From Brachybacterium kimchii (GTDB lineage Bacteria; Actinomycetota; Actinomycetes; Actinomycetales; Dermabacteraceae): DNA of 64,000 nucleotides. The stretch covers positions 1,302,001-1,366,000 of the forward strand of contig NZ_CP097218.1 of assembly GCF_023373525.1 (NCBI RefSeq). The letters run 5' to 3'. Both the position numbers and the translations under genes were made by a program. Below, piece after piece: positions 55,094 through 63,583 of this stretch. Numbering within the stretch: position 1 is the first letter of the stretch; the number at the start of each line of letters is the position of its first letter. The notes below the pieces were generated by a model. It searched no databases, was not told the origin of the DNA, and worked only from the letters and a program-made list of their open reading frames with translations.

Positions 55094-55870
55094 ATGGCCT
55101 TCAGCGAGCTGTCCCAGCCGTGGCGGAGCGCGCCCCACTCTAACCCGGCGGGCGGTCTCCTCCTGTGCCACGGCTTCACCGGGACGCCGCACGCCGTGCG
55201 CCCCTGGGCCGAGGACCACGCCGCCCACGGCTGGGACGTGCGCACTCCGCTGCTCCCCGGGCACGGCAGCACCTGGCAGGAGATGTCCGCCTCCACCTGG
55301 CAGGACTGGTACCGGACGGTGCGCGAGAGCGCCCTGGAGCTGCAGCGCGAGCACGGCACGATCGGCGTGGGCGGCATCTCCATGGGCGGGACCCTGGCCG
55401 CCGCGCTCGCCGAGGACCCCGCCGTCGCACCGCACATCGGTGCGCTGGTCCTGGTCAACGCCGCCATGGTCGACTCCCCCGTCTGGGCCCTCGCACCCGC
55501 GCTCTCCCGCCTCGTGCCCTCCGTCGGGGCGATCGCCGGGGACATCCGCCGCGAGGACGTCGTCGAGGAGGCCTACGACCGCACACCGCTGCGCGCCGTC
55601 GGCGAGCTGCGGGCCCTCGTGCGCCGCACCCGCGAGGGCCTCGGCCGGATCACGGCTCCCGCTCTCGTGGCGGTCTCCCCGCAGGACCGCACGGTCCCGC
55701 CGCGCTCGAGCGACGTGATCGCCTCCCGGGTCGCGGGCCCCGTGGAGAGGATGACGCTGGGCGCGAGCGGGCACCTGGCGACCCTCGACCACGACGCCGA
55801 GGACCTCTTCGCCCGTTCCCGCGCCCATCTCGTGCGCCGGATGCCGACGAGCACGGAGACACGCCGATGA
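55094..55870 (+). CDS. alpha/beta hydrolase (carboxylesterase/lipase-like)
   Basis: A 258-residue alpha/beta hydrolase resembling Est30-type carboxylesterases and monoacylglycerol lipases. LLLCHGFTGTPHAVRPWAE (about 22-40) gives the oxyanion loop, Ser96 lies in GGISMGGT, Asp198 in SPQDRTVPP, and His227 in ASGHLATLDHD. No signal peptide, so it is cytosolic. The stop overlaps the ATG of a small membrane protein gene (ATGA). The divergent lysophospholipid acyltransferase and the downstream fadD hint at lipid turnover, but the natural ester is unknown. Confidence 0.9.
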   Translation: MAFSELSQPWRSAPHSNPAGGLLLCHGFTGTPHAVRPWAEDHAAHGWDVRTPLLPGHGSTWQEMSASTWQDWYRTVRESALELQREHGTIGVGGISMGGTLAAALAEDPAVAPHIGALVLVNAAMVDSPVWALAPALSRLVPSVGAIAGDIRREDVVEEAYDRTPLRAVGELRALVRRTREGLGRITAPALVAVSPQDRTVPPRSSDVIASRVAGPVERMTLGASGHLATLDHDAEDLFARSRAHLVRRMPTSTETRR

Positions 55871-56304
55871 GCACGCCGAGCACGCCGGCTCCGGAGCCGG
55901 AGGAGGCGGGCGACGAGGGCGGCCGCCGCGACTTCGACGAGGAGTTCGCCCGGATCGTGGACGCCGAGGGGATCGCCCCGCGGCCCGAGGCGCCCTCCGC
56001 GTCGGCCCCCGGGATCCGCGACGAGCCCGAGAATCCCGACGACCCCGAGGACCCCGAGGACGAGGTGCTGCTCGGGGACTTCGAGCCCCCTGACCCCGAT
56101 CTGCCCCCGGCCTCGGACTACGCGGTGTGGTCGTGGACCGCTCTCATCGGGGGCGTCCTGCTCGCGCTCCTCGCCGCCGTGCTCGACTCGATCCCTACGT
56201 GGGCCGGCGCCCTCGGCGGCATCGCCGCCGTCGGAGGCCTCGTCGCGCTGATCGCCCGTGTCCCGCCGGATCGCTCCGACCCGACGGACGGCGCCCAGGT
56301 CTGA
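55867..56304 (+). CDS. small membrane protein with acidic N-terminus, unknown function
   Basis: A 145-residue protein without a named family that I recognise. The first 95 residues are strongly acidic and proline-rich, with repeats of DPEDPED type. Two hydrophobic segments follow (about 96-112, AVWSWTALIGGVLLALL, and 119-135, WAGALGGIAAVGGLVALIA). A short charged tail ends the protein. It overlaps the esterase gene by four bases, so it is co-translated with it, and it ends only 6 bp from the convergent ROK kinase gene. It may anchor or regulate a partner at the membrane, which is speculation. Confidence 0.75.
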   Translation: MSTPSTPAPEPEEAGDEGGRRDFDEEFARIVDAEGIAPRPEAPSASAPGIRDEPENPDDPEDPEDEVLLGDFEPPDPDLPPASDYAVWSWTALIGGVLLALLAAVLDSIPTWAGALGGIAAVGGLVALIARVPPDRSDPTDGAQV

Positions 56305-56310
56305 GCGGTC

Positions 56311-57255
56311 TCAGGCGTCCTGACGGGCGAGGTCGGCGGCGCCGATCATCCCGGCGCCGTTGCCCGTGCGGGCCACCGCGAAGCGGGCGAGCGGCCGGTG
56401 CCCGCGAGCGACGAGCTCGGAGGCGTACGCGGTGCGGGCGGGATCCAGCAGCAGGTCCCCGGCGCTGCTGACGCCCCCGCCGACGACGAAGATCTCGGGA
56501 TCGAGCACGGCGCTCAGGCTCGCCGCTCCGTATCCGAGCCAGTGGCCGAGCTCGGCGAGCAGCGCGAGCGCCCCCTCGTCGCCCTCCTGGGCGGCATGGG
56601 TGACCATCGGGCCGTCGATCGCGGATGCGTCCCCTCCCGCCCGCTCGAGCAGCGGGGCGTAGAGCGGCTCCGAGGACACGGCGCGGGCGCGGGCGGCGCG
56701 CACGAGCGCCGTGCCCGAGGTGTACTGCTCGAGGCAGCCGCGACGGCCGCAGCCGCACCACTGGCCCTCGGGCACGAGGTTCATGTGCGCGACCTCCCCC
56801 GCGAAGCCGCCGCTGCCGCGCACGAGGCGGCCATCGAGGACGAGCGCCCCGCCCAGCCCCGTGCCCACGGTGAGCATGAGCATGTCCGAGGCGTCCTGGG
56901 CGGCGCCGAAGCGGAACTCCGCCCAGCCCGCGGCGTTGGCATCGTTCTCGACGACGACCGGGAGGTCGATGCGTCCCTCGACCTCGTCGGCGATCGCGGC
57001 GTCGCGCCAGGCCAGGTTCGCCGCGAAGACGATCGTGCGGCGGTCGGCGCCCACGAATCCCGCCGCGCCGATGCCCACCGCGGCCACCTCGTGGTCCTCG
57101 CGCAGCTCGTGCACGGCGTCCACGACCGCGGACTGGATGAGGTCCTGGTCCGTGGCAGGGGTCACGCGCCGAGTGCTCGCGACGATGCGTCCCTCCTCGT
57201 CCACGACGCCTGCGGCGATCTTCGTGCCGCCGATGTCGACGCCGATCGAGTGCAT
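56311..57255 (-). CDS. ROK-family glucokinase
   Basis: A 314-residue sugar kinase. IGVDIGGTKIAAGVVD (about 4-19) is the ATP phosphate loop, ENDANAAGWAEF (about 103-114) includes the catalytic Asp, TVGTGLGGALVLDG follows, and the ROK zinc site is WCGCGRRGCLEQY with one further His upstream (GEVAHMN). It phosphorylates glucose or a related hexose with ATP (or polyphosphate in some relatives) in the cytosol. GGAAGGGG stands four bases before the ATG. It diverges from fadD across 251 bp. In other actinobacteria a ROK kinase may lie near these lipid genes; direct linkage is not evident. Confidence 0.93.
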   Translation of the reverse strand: MHSIGVDIGGTKIAAGVVDEEGRIVASTRRVTPATDQDLIQSAVVDAVHELREDHEVAAVGIGAAGFVGADRRTIVFAANLAWRDAAIADEVEGRIDLPVVVENDANAAGWAEFRFGAAQDASDMLMLTVGTGLGGALVLDGRLVRGSGGFAGEVAHMNLVPEGQWCGCGRRGCLEQYTSGTALVRAARARAVSSEPLYAPLLERAGGDASAIDGPMVTHAAQEGDEGALALLAELGHWLGYGAASLSAVLDPEIFVVGGGVSSAGDLLLDPARTAYASELVARGHRPLARFAVARTGNGAGMIGAADLARQDA

Positions 57256-57506
57256 GGGACCCCTTCCGGTCTGTGCGCCGTGCGCGCGGAGCGCGATGCG
57301 CATGGTGGACGCTGCGCGTGTCGCCGGGGCGCCGCGGGAAGCGGCCCCCACGCTCCGCCGCGCCCGCCCATCGTACGGTCTCGCCTGCCGTAGGATGCAG
57401 GCCAGACCAGGTCCCGAGAGCGCCGGCGACGCGGCCGGCGCGCAGATGGGTCCGCCGACGAGAACGTCCGGGACCGCCCCACGGGGTCCCGATCGAAGGA
57501 GCCTCC
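57256..57506. other. divergent promoter region glucokinase/fadD
   Basis: The 251-bp spacer has no gene. On the plus strand TAGGAT (57391-57396) is a -10 candidate for fadD, leaving a leader of about 105 bases with AAGGAG at its end. Confidence 0.45.
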
Positions 57507-59312
57507 GTGAAGCAGTACGGCACCCCGGCCAATCACCGCAGCCGCGAGGACGAGAACACCACGGATCTGCTGCTGGAGCGCCACGCGCGTCACTCCGGCA
57601 CCCCGATCTTCGAGCTGCGCGAGGGCGACGGGCCCTTCCGCCCGCTCTCCTCCACCGACTTCCTGCTGCAGGTGCAGGCGCTGGCCAAGGGCTTCATCGC
57701 CGCGGGCGTGAAGCCGGGCGACGTCGTCGCGATCATGGCCCGCACGAGCTTCGACTGGGTGCTCGTGGACTGGGCGCTGTGGTTCTCCGGTGCCGTCTCC
57801 GTCGCGATCTACGAGACCTCCTCCCCCTCGCAGGTGCAGTGGATCGCGAGCGACTCCGGGGCGCGCTTCGCGGTCGTCGAGTCCTCCCGCCACCGCGAGG
57901 ACCTCGAGTCGGTGCGGGGCGAGCTGCCGGACCTGGAGAAGATCTGGGTGATCGACGACGGCGACCTCACGTCGATCACCGACGGCGGCTCGGGGATCAG
58001 CGCCGAGGAGCTCGAGGAGCGCAGGACCTCGCGGCGCCTGGCCGATGTCGCGACCCTCATCTACACCTCGGGCACGACGGGGCGGCCCAAGGGCGTCGAG
58101 CTCACGCACGGCAACTTCGTGGACACGGCGCGCAGCGCCGTCGGCTTCCTCGGCGACGAGGTGCTGCCGACGGCATCCCGCGCCCTGATGTTCCTCCCCC
58201 TCGCGCACGTCTTCGCGCGCCTCCTGCACGTCACCCAGACGCTCGCGGGGGCGACCACCGCCTTCACCCCGGACACCAAGAACCTGCTGCCCGACCTCGC
58301 CGCCTTCCAGCCCACCTTCCTGCTGGCCGTGCCGCGCGTCTTCGAGAAGGTCTACAACGGCGCCGAGCAGAAGGCGATCACGGGGGGCAAGGGAAAGATC
58401 TTCGCCGCCGGCGCCGACACCGCGGTGGCCTATTCGAAGGCGCTGAGCGCGGGCCGGGTGCCCCTCGCCCTGCGCGCGAAGCACAAGCTCTTCGACCTCG
58501 TCCTGTACCGGACGCTGCGCGGGGCCATGGGCGGGCACGTGCGCTGGTCCGTCTCCGGCGGGGCGCCGCTGGGCGACCGTCTGGCGCACTTCTTCCGCGG
58601 CATCGGCGTGACGATCCTCGAGGGGTACGGGCTCACCGAGACCACGGCGCCCGTGGCCGTGAACCTGCCCTGGGACGTCAAGCCGGGCACCGTCGGCCCG
58701 CCGCTGCCCGGAGGGAGCGTCGCGATCGCCGACAACGGCGAGCTGCTCGTGAAGGGGGTCATGGTCTTCCGCGGCTACCACGGGAACCCCGAGGCGACCC
58801 GGGCCGCCTTCGAGGACGGCTGGTTCCGCACCGGCGACCTCGCGACCCTGGACGACGACGGCTCGATCACGATCATCGGCCGCACCAAGGAGCTGCTGGT
58901 CACCGCCGGCGGGAAGAACGTCTCCCCCGCCCCGCTCGAGGACGCCCTGCGCGCCCACCCGCTCATCAGCCAGTGCATCGTCGTGGGCGACCAGAAGCCG
59001 TTCGTCGCCGCGATCCTCACGCTCGACGAGGAGATGCTCCCCACCTGGCTGAAGAACCACGGCCTGCCCGAGATGACGATCGCCGAGGCGGCGGAGGACG
59101 AGACCGTCCGAGGGGCCCTGCAGGAGGCGGTCGACGCCGCGAACACCTCGGTGTCCCGCGCAGAGTCGATCCGCGTGTTCGAGGTGATCGACACCGACTT
59201 CACCGAGGAGAACGGGTACCTCACCCCCTCCCTCAAGCTCAAGCGCAACGTCGTCACCAAGGACTACGCGGACCTCATCGAGACCATCTACTCCCGCCCG
59301 AAGAAGGACTGA
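57507..59312 (+). CDS. long-chain fatty-acid-CoA ligase (AMP-forming)
   Basis: A 601-residue ANL-superfamily acyl-CoA synthetase that activates fatty acids through an acyl-adenylate. The P-loop-like motif LIYTSGTTGRPKGVELTH is at about 187-204. SGGAPLGDRLAHFFRGIGVTILEGYGLTETT (about 350-380) forms the adenylate pocket, DGWFRTGDLATLDDDG (about 434-449) the hinge, and GRTKELLVTAGGKNVSP the C-terminal lysine region. GTG start is set by AAGGAG (57496-57501), five bases upstream. M. tuberculosis fadD15 (Rv2187) is the syntenic equivalent. A hairpin follows the stop. Confidence 0.93.
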   Translation: MKQYGTPANHRSREDENTTDLLLERHARHSGTPIFELREGDGPFRPLSSTDFLLQVQALAKGFIAAGVKPGDVVAIMARTSFDWVLVDWALWFSGAVSVAIYETSSPSQVQWIASDSGARFAVVESSRHREDLESVRGELPDLEKIWVIDDGDLTSITDGGSGISAEELEERRTSRRLADVATLIYTSGTTGRPKGVELTHGNFVDTARSAVGFLGDEVLPTASRALMFLPLAHVFARLLHVTQTLAGATTAFTPDTKNLLPDLAAFQPTFLLAVPRVFEKVYNGAEQKAITGGKGKIFAAGADTAVAYSKALSAGRVPLALRAKHKLFDLVLYRTLRGAMGGHVRWSVSGGAPLGDRLAHFFRGIGVTILEGYGLTETTAPVAVNLPWDVKPGTVGPPLPGGSVAIADNGELLVKGVMVFRGYHGNPEATRAAFEDGWFRTGDLATLDDDGSITIIGRTKELLVTAGGKNVSPAPLEDALRAHPLISQCIVVGDQKPFVAAILTLDEEMLPTWLKNHGLPEMTIAEAAEDETVRGALQEAVDAANTSVSRAESIRVFEVIDTDFTEENGYLTPSLKLKRNVVTKDYADLIETIYSRPKKD

Positions 59313-59316
59313 GGCC

Positions 59317-59346
59317 AGGAGACGACGGTCGTGCGCCGTCGGTCCT
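59317..59346 (+). terminator. candidate terminator after fadD
   Basis: Two-part stem: AGGA/TCCT (59317-59320 with 59343-59346) outside CGACGG/CCGTCG (59323-59328 with 59336-59341). No T-run follows. Confidence 0.45.
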
Positions 59347-59415
59347 GAGCCGTCGTCCGTGACGCCCCGGCGCTCCCCCGCCGGAGGCGCCGCCCCGGAT
59401 GTCCGCCCCTCGTCC

Positions 59416-59421
59416 TAGTCT
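59416..59421 (+). promoter_or_regulatory. leaderless -10 for DEDD exonuclease gene
   Basis: TAGTCT, then TCGATC, then ATG at 59428. Same hexamer as for dut. Confidence 0.5.
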
Positions 59422-59427
59422 TCGATC

Positions 59428-61116
59428 ATGACCGCTCCCCTGCGCTCCGGCCGCCGCCGGCAGCTGAGCTTCGCCGATCTCGGCACTCCGCTCGAGGAGG
59501 CCGAGATGGTGGTCGTGGACCTCGAGACCACGGGCACCGATCCGTCGCAGGACGCGATCACCGAGATCGGCGCGGTCAAGGTGCGCGGCGGGGAGGTGCT
59601 CGGCGAGTTCCGCAGCTTCGTGGACCCCCAGCGCCCGATCCCCGCCTACATCGCCTCCCTCACCGGCATCTCCGACGCGACCGTGCGCGGGGCGCCGCGC
59701 ATCGAGGCGGTGCTCCCGATGTTCCTGGACTTCGCGCACGACGCAGTGCTGGTCGCTCACAACGCCCGCTTCGACGTCGGCTTCCTGCGCTCCCAGGCGG
59801 CCCGGCTCGAGATCACCTGGCCCTCCCCTCCCGTCCTGGACACCCTGGCCCTCGCTCGCAGCGTCTTCAAGCGCGACGAGGTGCGCGACCACAAGCTCGG
59901 CACCCTCGCCGCGCATGTGGGCGCCCAGGTGACGCCGGACCACAGGGCCCTGTCCGACGCGCGCGCCACGGTCGACGTGCTGCACGCGATCATCGCCCGG
60001 CTGGGCGATCGCGGCGCGCGCACGGTCGAGGACCTCGCCTCGGCCCATCGCAAGGTCTCTCCCGTCCAGGCCCGCAAGCGCCACCTCGCCGACACCGTGC
60101 CGCCGGTGCCGGGCGTCTACCAGTTCGTCGACCGCGAGGGCGGCGTGCTGTACGTCGGCACCTCGCACGACCTCCGCTCGCGGGTGCGCACCTACTTCAG
60201 CGCCTCGGAGACCCGCCGCCGCGTGCTCGACGTGCTCCCGCGGCTCCACGAGATCCGCACCATCGAGTGCGCCTCCCGTCTGGAGGCGTCCGTGCGCGAG
60301 CTGCGGATCATCGCCCGCGAGCAGCCGCCCGCCAACCGCCAGGGCCTGAAGCCGGAGAAGGCGCTCTGGCTGCGCCTGGGCCCGGGGGCCGACGGTCTGC
60401 GCGCGGCCCGCATCGCACGGAGCGAGGACGACGGCTCGGCGCAGATCGGTCCGCTGCGCTCGCGCCATGACGTGGAGCCGCTGCGAGCCCTGCTCACGGA
60501 CGCGGTGATGGGCCGCGGCGCCTCCCTCGAGGGCGCGGGCGGCTCCGGCGCGACCGGGGCGGGACGCCGCCTGGATCCCGAGCCCCATGCACGGATCCGA
60601 CGGGCGATGCTCGAGGATCCCGCACCGGTGATCGCGCACGCCGCGGCACGGATGCGCGCGCACGTCGGAGCGCATCGCTTCGAGGACGCCGCGAGGATCA
60701 AGGGGCAGGCCGAGGCCTTCCTGGCCGCTGCCCAGCGCGCCCAGCGGCTGCGCGCTCTCGCGGCCTGCCCGATGCTCGTCGCCGCGCGACCCGCCGAGCC
60801 GCGTCGCCATCCCGCCGGTGCATGGGAGCTGCTGGCGGTGCGCGCGGGGCGCCATGCGGGCACCGCGATCGTGCCCCGCGGGACGGATCCGGTGCCGGTC
60901 GCGCGCGAGCTCGCGCGGCGCGGCGCCGGGATCCCGCTCGAGGAGCTCCCGTCGGGGCCGCTGTGCCACGGCCATCATCAGGAGTCCGAGCTGCTGCTCC
61001 ACTGGCTCGAGGGCGAGGGGATGCGCCTCGTCGCCGTCGAGGGGACCTGGGCGGTGCCCCTGCGCGCCCGGTTCGATCCGCAGACGCTGCAGGCGGCCTT
61101 CACGAGCGCCGACTAG
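59428..61116 (+). CDS. DEDD exonuclease fused to GIY-YIG (UvrC-like) domain
   Basis: A 562-residue two-domain nuclease. The DnaQ-like 3'-5' exonuclease (about 25-195) has Exo I VVDLETTGTDPSQ, Exo II VAHNARFDVGFL and Exo III DHRALSDARATVDVLH with the closing Asp. The UvrC N-terminal-like GIY-YIG domain (about 225-310) has VPGVYQFVDREGGVLYVGTSHDLRSRV. A helical/UvrB-binding-like region with FEDAARIKGQAEAFL (about 415) and a C-terminal domain follow. The fusion is standard in actinobacteria (M. tuberculosis Rv2191) and is presumed to act in DNA repair, though its substrate is not settled. Confidence 0.93.
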   Translation: MTAPLRSGRRRQLSFADLGTPLEEAEMVVVDLETTGTDPSQDAITEIGAVKVRGGEVLGEFRSFVDPQRPIPAYIASLTGISDATVRGAPRIEAVLPMFLDFAHDAVLVAHNARFDVGFLRSQAARLEITWPSPPVLDTLALARSVFKRDEVRDHKLGTLAAHVGAQVTPDHRALSDARATVDVLHAIIARLGDRGARTVEDLASAHRKVSPVQARKRHLADTVPPVPGVYQFVDREGGVLYVGTSHDLRSRVRTYFSASETRRRVLDVLPRLHEIRTIECASRLEASVRELRIIAREQPPANRQGLKPEKALWLRLGPGADGLRAARIARSEDDGSAQIGPLRSRHDVEPLRALLTDAVMGRGASLEGAGGSGATGAGRRLDPEPHARIRRAMLEDPAPVIAHAAARMRAHVGAHRFEDAARIKGQAEAFLAAAQRAQRLRALAACPMLVAARPAEPRRHPAGAWELLAVRAGRHAGTAIVPRGTDPVPVARELARRGAGIPLEELPSGPLCHGHHQESELLLHWLEGEGMRLVAVEGTWAVPLRARFDPQTLQAAFTSAD

Positions 61117-61160
61117 GCTGAGCACGCACCCGAGGCCCGGCCGACACCCTGGAGGACAGC

Positions 61161-61442
61161 ATGATCACCGCGATCGTCTCGATCATCGCCCGCAGCGACC
61201 GCATCCCGGAGGCCGCCCAGGAGATCACCGCCGTCCCCGGCGTCGACCACGTCTACTCGGTCACGGGCGACGTGGATCTCATCGCGATCGTGCGCGTGCG
61301 CGAGCACGAGGATCTCGCGGGCGTCATCGCCGACCGCATCAGCAAGATCGACGGCGTCGTGGACACCTCCACGAACATCGCCTTCCGCACCTACTCCAGC
61401 CAGGACCTCGAGGTCGCCTTCGACCTCGGCTCCGACGGCTGA
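61161..61442 (+). CDS. Lrp/AsnC-type ligand-binding (RAM) domain protein
   Basis: A 93-residue stand-alone RAM domain without DNA-binding part. ITAIVSIIARSDRIPEAAQEIT and VDHVYSVTGDVDLIAIVRVREHEDLAGVIADRI match the strand-helix pattern, and GVVDTSTNIAFRTYSS is the conserved closing block. GGAGGAC is three bases before the ATG. Such proteins oligomerise and may sense amino acids, possibly altering a full-length Lrp regulator. The gene follows the nuclease gene by 44 bp and converges on trpD; the pairing with trpD is recurrent in actinobacteria, which hints at amino-acid sensing. Confidence 0.88.
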   Translation: MITAIVSIIARSDRIPEAAQEITAVPGVDHVYSVTGDVDLIAIVRVREHEDLAGVIADRISKIDGVVDTSTNIAFRTYSSQDLEVAFDLGSDG

Positions 61443-61482
61443 GGCCGCCCGTCTCCCGAGCCGAACCGCGTCCCGACCTGCG

Positions 61483-62583
61483 CTACCGCTCCTCGCCGAC
61501 GAAGCGCTGGGTGGTCCGCGCCCAGGCCTCGAGCAGTCGGGCGGGCGCCCCGGAGTCGAGCACGGCGCTCGCCTCCTCGAAGGCCCGCCGGAAGCGGTCC
61601 TCGAAGGCCGCGTCCTCGCCCGCGGTCCCGGATCCCGCGCCGATGCCATCGTGCGCGAGCAGTCCGGCCGCGGCGTTGAGGAGCACCGCGTCCCGCACGG
61701 CTGACGTCCCCTCTCCCGCGTAGAGGTCGCGAGCCACCTGCGCGTTCTCGTCGGCGGAGCCGCCGCGCAGGGCCTCGGCCCCATGACGGGGGATGCCGAG
61801 CAGCGCCTCCGGATCCAGCACGTGCTCGTGCACGCTCCCGCCGCGCACCTCCCAGACGTCCGAGGGCGCGCCCACGGTGAGCTCGTCGAGGCCGTCCTGG
61901 CCGCGGAACACCAGAGCGCTCGTGCCGCGCCCGGCGAAGACCCCGGCCACGACCGGGGCCATCACGGAGCTCGCGACGCCGACCGCGCTCGCCAGGGGCT
62001 TCCCGGGGTTCGTGATCGGACCGAGCACGTTGAACACCGTCGGGATGCCGAGTCCCTTGCGCGCCTCCGCCCCGAACCGCATGGAGGGGTGGAAGACCTG
62101 CGCGAACAGGAACGCGATCCCGAGCTCGTCGAGCAGCTGCGCGGAGCGCTCGGCCGGCAGGTCGAGCCGCACCCCGAGGGCGTCCAGCACGTCGGCCGAT
62201 CCCGATCGCGAGGTGGAGGCGCGGTTGCCGTGCTTGACCACGCGCCGCCCGCTCGCGGCGATGATCACGGAGGCCATCGTGGAGATGTTCACCGTGTGCG
62301 CGAGGTCCCCTCCGGTGCCGACGATGTCGACCGCCCGGCGGTCCACGTCGAGCTCCCGCGCGTGCGCGACCATCGTGTCCGCGAGCGCGCCGAGCTCGAC
62401 GCTCGTCACGCCCTTCGACTCGAGCGCGACCAGGAAGCCGGCGAGCTGGAGCGCGGACGCGTTCCCGGACATGACCTCGTCCATCGCCCAGGCCGCCTGC
62501 GCGGCGTCGAGATCCTCGTGGCGGACCAGTCGGGCGGTCAGGGACGCCCAGGTCGGCGAGGGCGCGGATGCGGTGGCGGACAT
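61483..62583 (-). CDS. trpD: anthranilate phosphoribosyltransferase
   Basis: A 366-residue enzyme transferring phosphoribosyl from PRPP to anthranilate in tryptophan synthesis. VDIVGTGGDLAHTVNISTMASVI holds the PRPP-binding GTGGD loop (about 89-93) and NIST motif. KHGNRASTSRSGSADVLDALG (about 116-136) and FAQVFHPSMR follow, then FNVLGPITNPGKP and the metal-binding DE of LDELTVG. The extra length over about 340 residues lies in the C-terminal Gly/Ala-rich stretch. Leaderless start: GATGAT, six bases, ATG. It stands apart from other trp genes, next to ctaE, as in M. tuberculosis (Rv2192c before ctaE). Confidence 0.95.
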   Translation of the reverse strand: MSATASAPSPTWASLTARLVRHEDLDAAQAAWAMDEVMSGNASALQLAGFLVALESKGVTSVELGALADTMVAHARELDVDRRAVDIVGTGGDLAHTVNISTMASVIIAASGRRVVKHGNRASTSRSGSADVLDALGVRLDLPAERSAQLLDELGIAFLFAQVFHPSMRFGAEARKGLGIPTVFNVLGPITNPGKPLASAVGVASSVMAPVVAGVFAGRGTSALVFRGQDGLDELTVGAPSDVWEVRGGSVHEHVLDPEALLGIPRHGAEALRGGSADENAQVARDLYAGEGTSAVRDAVLLNAAAGLLAHDGIGAGSGTAGEDAAFEDRFRRAFEEASAVLDSGAPARLLEAWARTTQRFVGEER

Positions 62584-62589
62584 GTGCCG

Positions 62590-62595
62590 ATCATC
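62590..62595 (-). promoter_or_regulatory. leaderless -10 for trpD
   Basis: GATGAT, then CGGCAC, then ATG at 62583. Confidence 0.4.
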
Positions 62596-62700
62596 CCATC
62601 CCGGGCCCGCTCGTGCGCGTGCGCCCGGATGTCAGGATCCCCAGCTGAGAGGCCCTCGCCACAGAGCGTGTCCAGGTTCGTGACAGCGTGTCGTGAGGGT

Positions 62701-62706
62701 TATGCT
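62701..62706 (+). promoter_or_regulatory. possible distal -10 upstream of ctaE
   Basis: TATGCT with a GTGACA-like element about 15 bases upstream could start a longer ctaE transcript. It is about 93 bases before the GTG. Weak evidence. Confidence 0.25.
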
Positions 62707-62786
62707 GGCGGGGTCCGTCAGGGCCTCGCGCCCCAGCGGTTCCCCAGGTCGGCCGTGTACCCGGGGCATCGAATCTGACGACACGG

Positions 62787-62792
62787 CATAAT
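62787..62792 (+). promoter_or_regulatory. leaderless -10 for ctaE-qcrC
   Basis: CATAAT, close to consensus, then GGTGAC and the GTG at 62799. Confidence 0.55.
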
Positions 62793-62798
62793 GGTGAC

Positions 62799-63515
62799 GT
62801 GACTACTGCGACTCTGCCCCAGCGCACAGGCCCTGCCCCCGCAGTCGGCCGCCCGAACTCCACGCAGATCGGCACGCTCGTCTGGCTCTCCAGCGAGCTG
62901 ATGTTCTTCGCCGGCCTCTTCGCGATGTACTTCACGCTGCACGCGATGGTCCCCGAGACGTTCGTCGCGGGCGAGGAGCACTTCACCCACGACTTCGCGA
63001 TCGCCAACACGATCATCCTGGTGCTGAGCTCCGTGACCTGCCAGATCGGCGTCATGGCCGCCGAGGGCGTGCTGCCCTGGGCCAAGGGCGAGTCCCGCAA
63101 GGGCCGCACCGGCTCGATCTTCAACATCGCCGGGTGGGGCGTCATCGAGTGGTACACCCTGACCTTCCTCATGGGCGCGGTCTTCGTGTCCGGGCAGGCC
63201 TTCGAGTACACCGAGCTGGCCGAGGCCGGCGTCTCCCTCAGCAGCTCGCCCTTCGGCTCGGTCTTCTACCTCGCCACCGGCTTCCACGGCCTCCACGTGA
63301 TCGGCGGCCTCATCGCGTTCCTGTTCGTCCTCGCCCGGGCGTTCTCCGCGAACGAGTTCACCCAGCACGAGAAGATCAGCGCCATCTGCATCTCCTACTA
63401 CTGGCACTTCGTGGACGTGGTCTGGATCGGACTGTTCTTCGTCGTGTACCTGATGGACCCGCTGCTCAACGGCACGGTCCCGTGGAACTTCGAGTTCTTC
63501 TCCTCCCTCTTCTGA
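62799..63515 (+). CDS. ctaE: cytochrome c oxidase subunit III
   Basis: A 238-residue heme-copper oxidase subunit III of the aa3 terminal oxidase. There are five hydrophobic helices: LVWLSSELMFFAGLFAMYF, FAIANTIILVLSSVTCQIGV, WGVIEWYTLTFLMGAVFVSGQ, SVFYLATGFHGLHVIGGLIAFLFVLA, and YYWHFVDVVWIGLFFVVYL. The signature residues are Glu in SSELMFF, the FHGLHV block and the final YYWHFVDVVW. GTG is placed by the leaderless -10. It is followed by qcrC after 68 bp, giving the actinobacterial ctaE-qcrCAB order of the bcc-aa3 supercomplex. Confidence 0.96.
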   Translation: MTTATLPQRTGPAPAVGRPNSTQIGTLVWLSSELMFFAGLFAMYFTLHAMVPETFVAGEEHFTHDFAIANTIILVLSSVTCQIGVMAAEGVLPWAKGESRKGRTGSIFNIAGWGVIEWYTLTFLMGAVFVSGQAFEYTELAEAGVSLSSSPFGSVFYLATGFHGLHVIGGLIAFLFVLARAFSANEFTQHEKISAICISYYWHFVDVVWIGLFFVVYLMDPLLNGTVPWNFEFFSSLF

Positions 63516-63583
63516 TCCTCCGGATCCCCCGGCCCCGGGGGTCCCTTCCCGCCCGCCCCGCACACCGAAACGAGGTCCTCATC

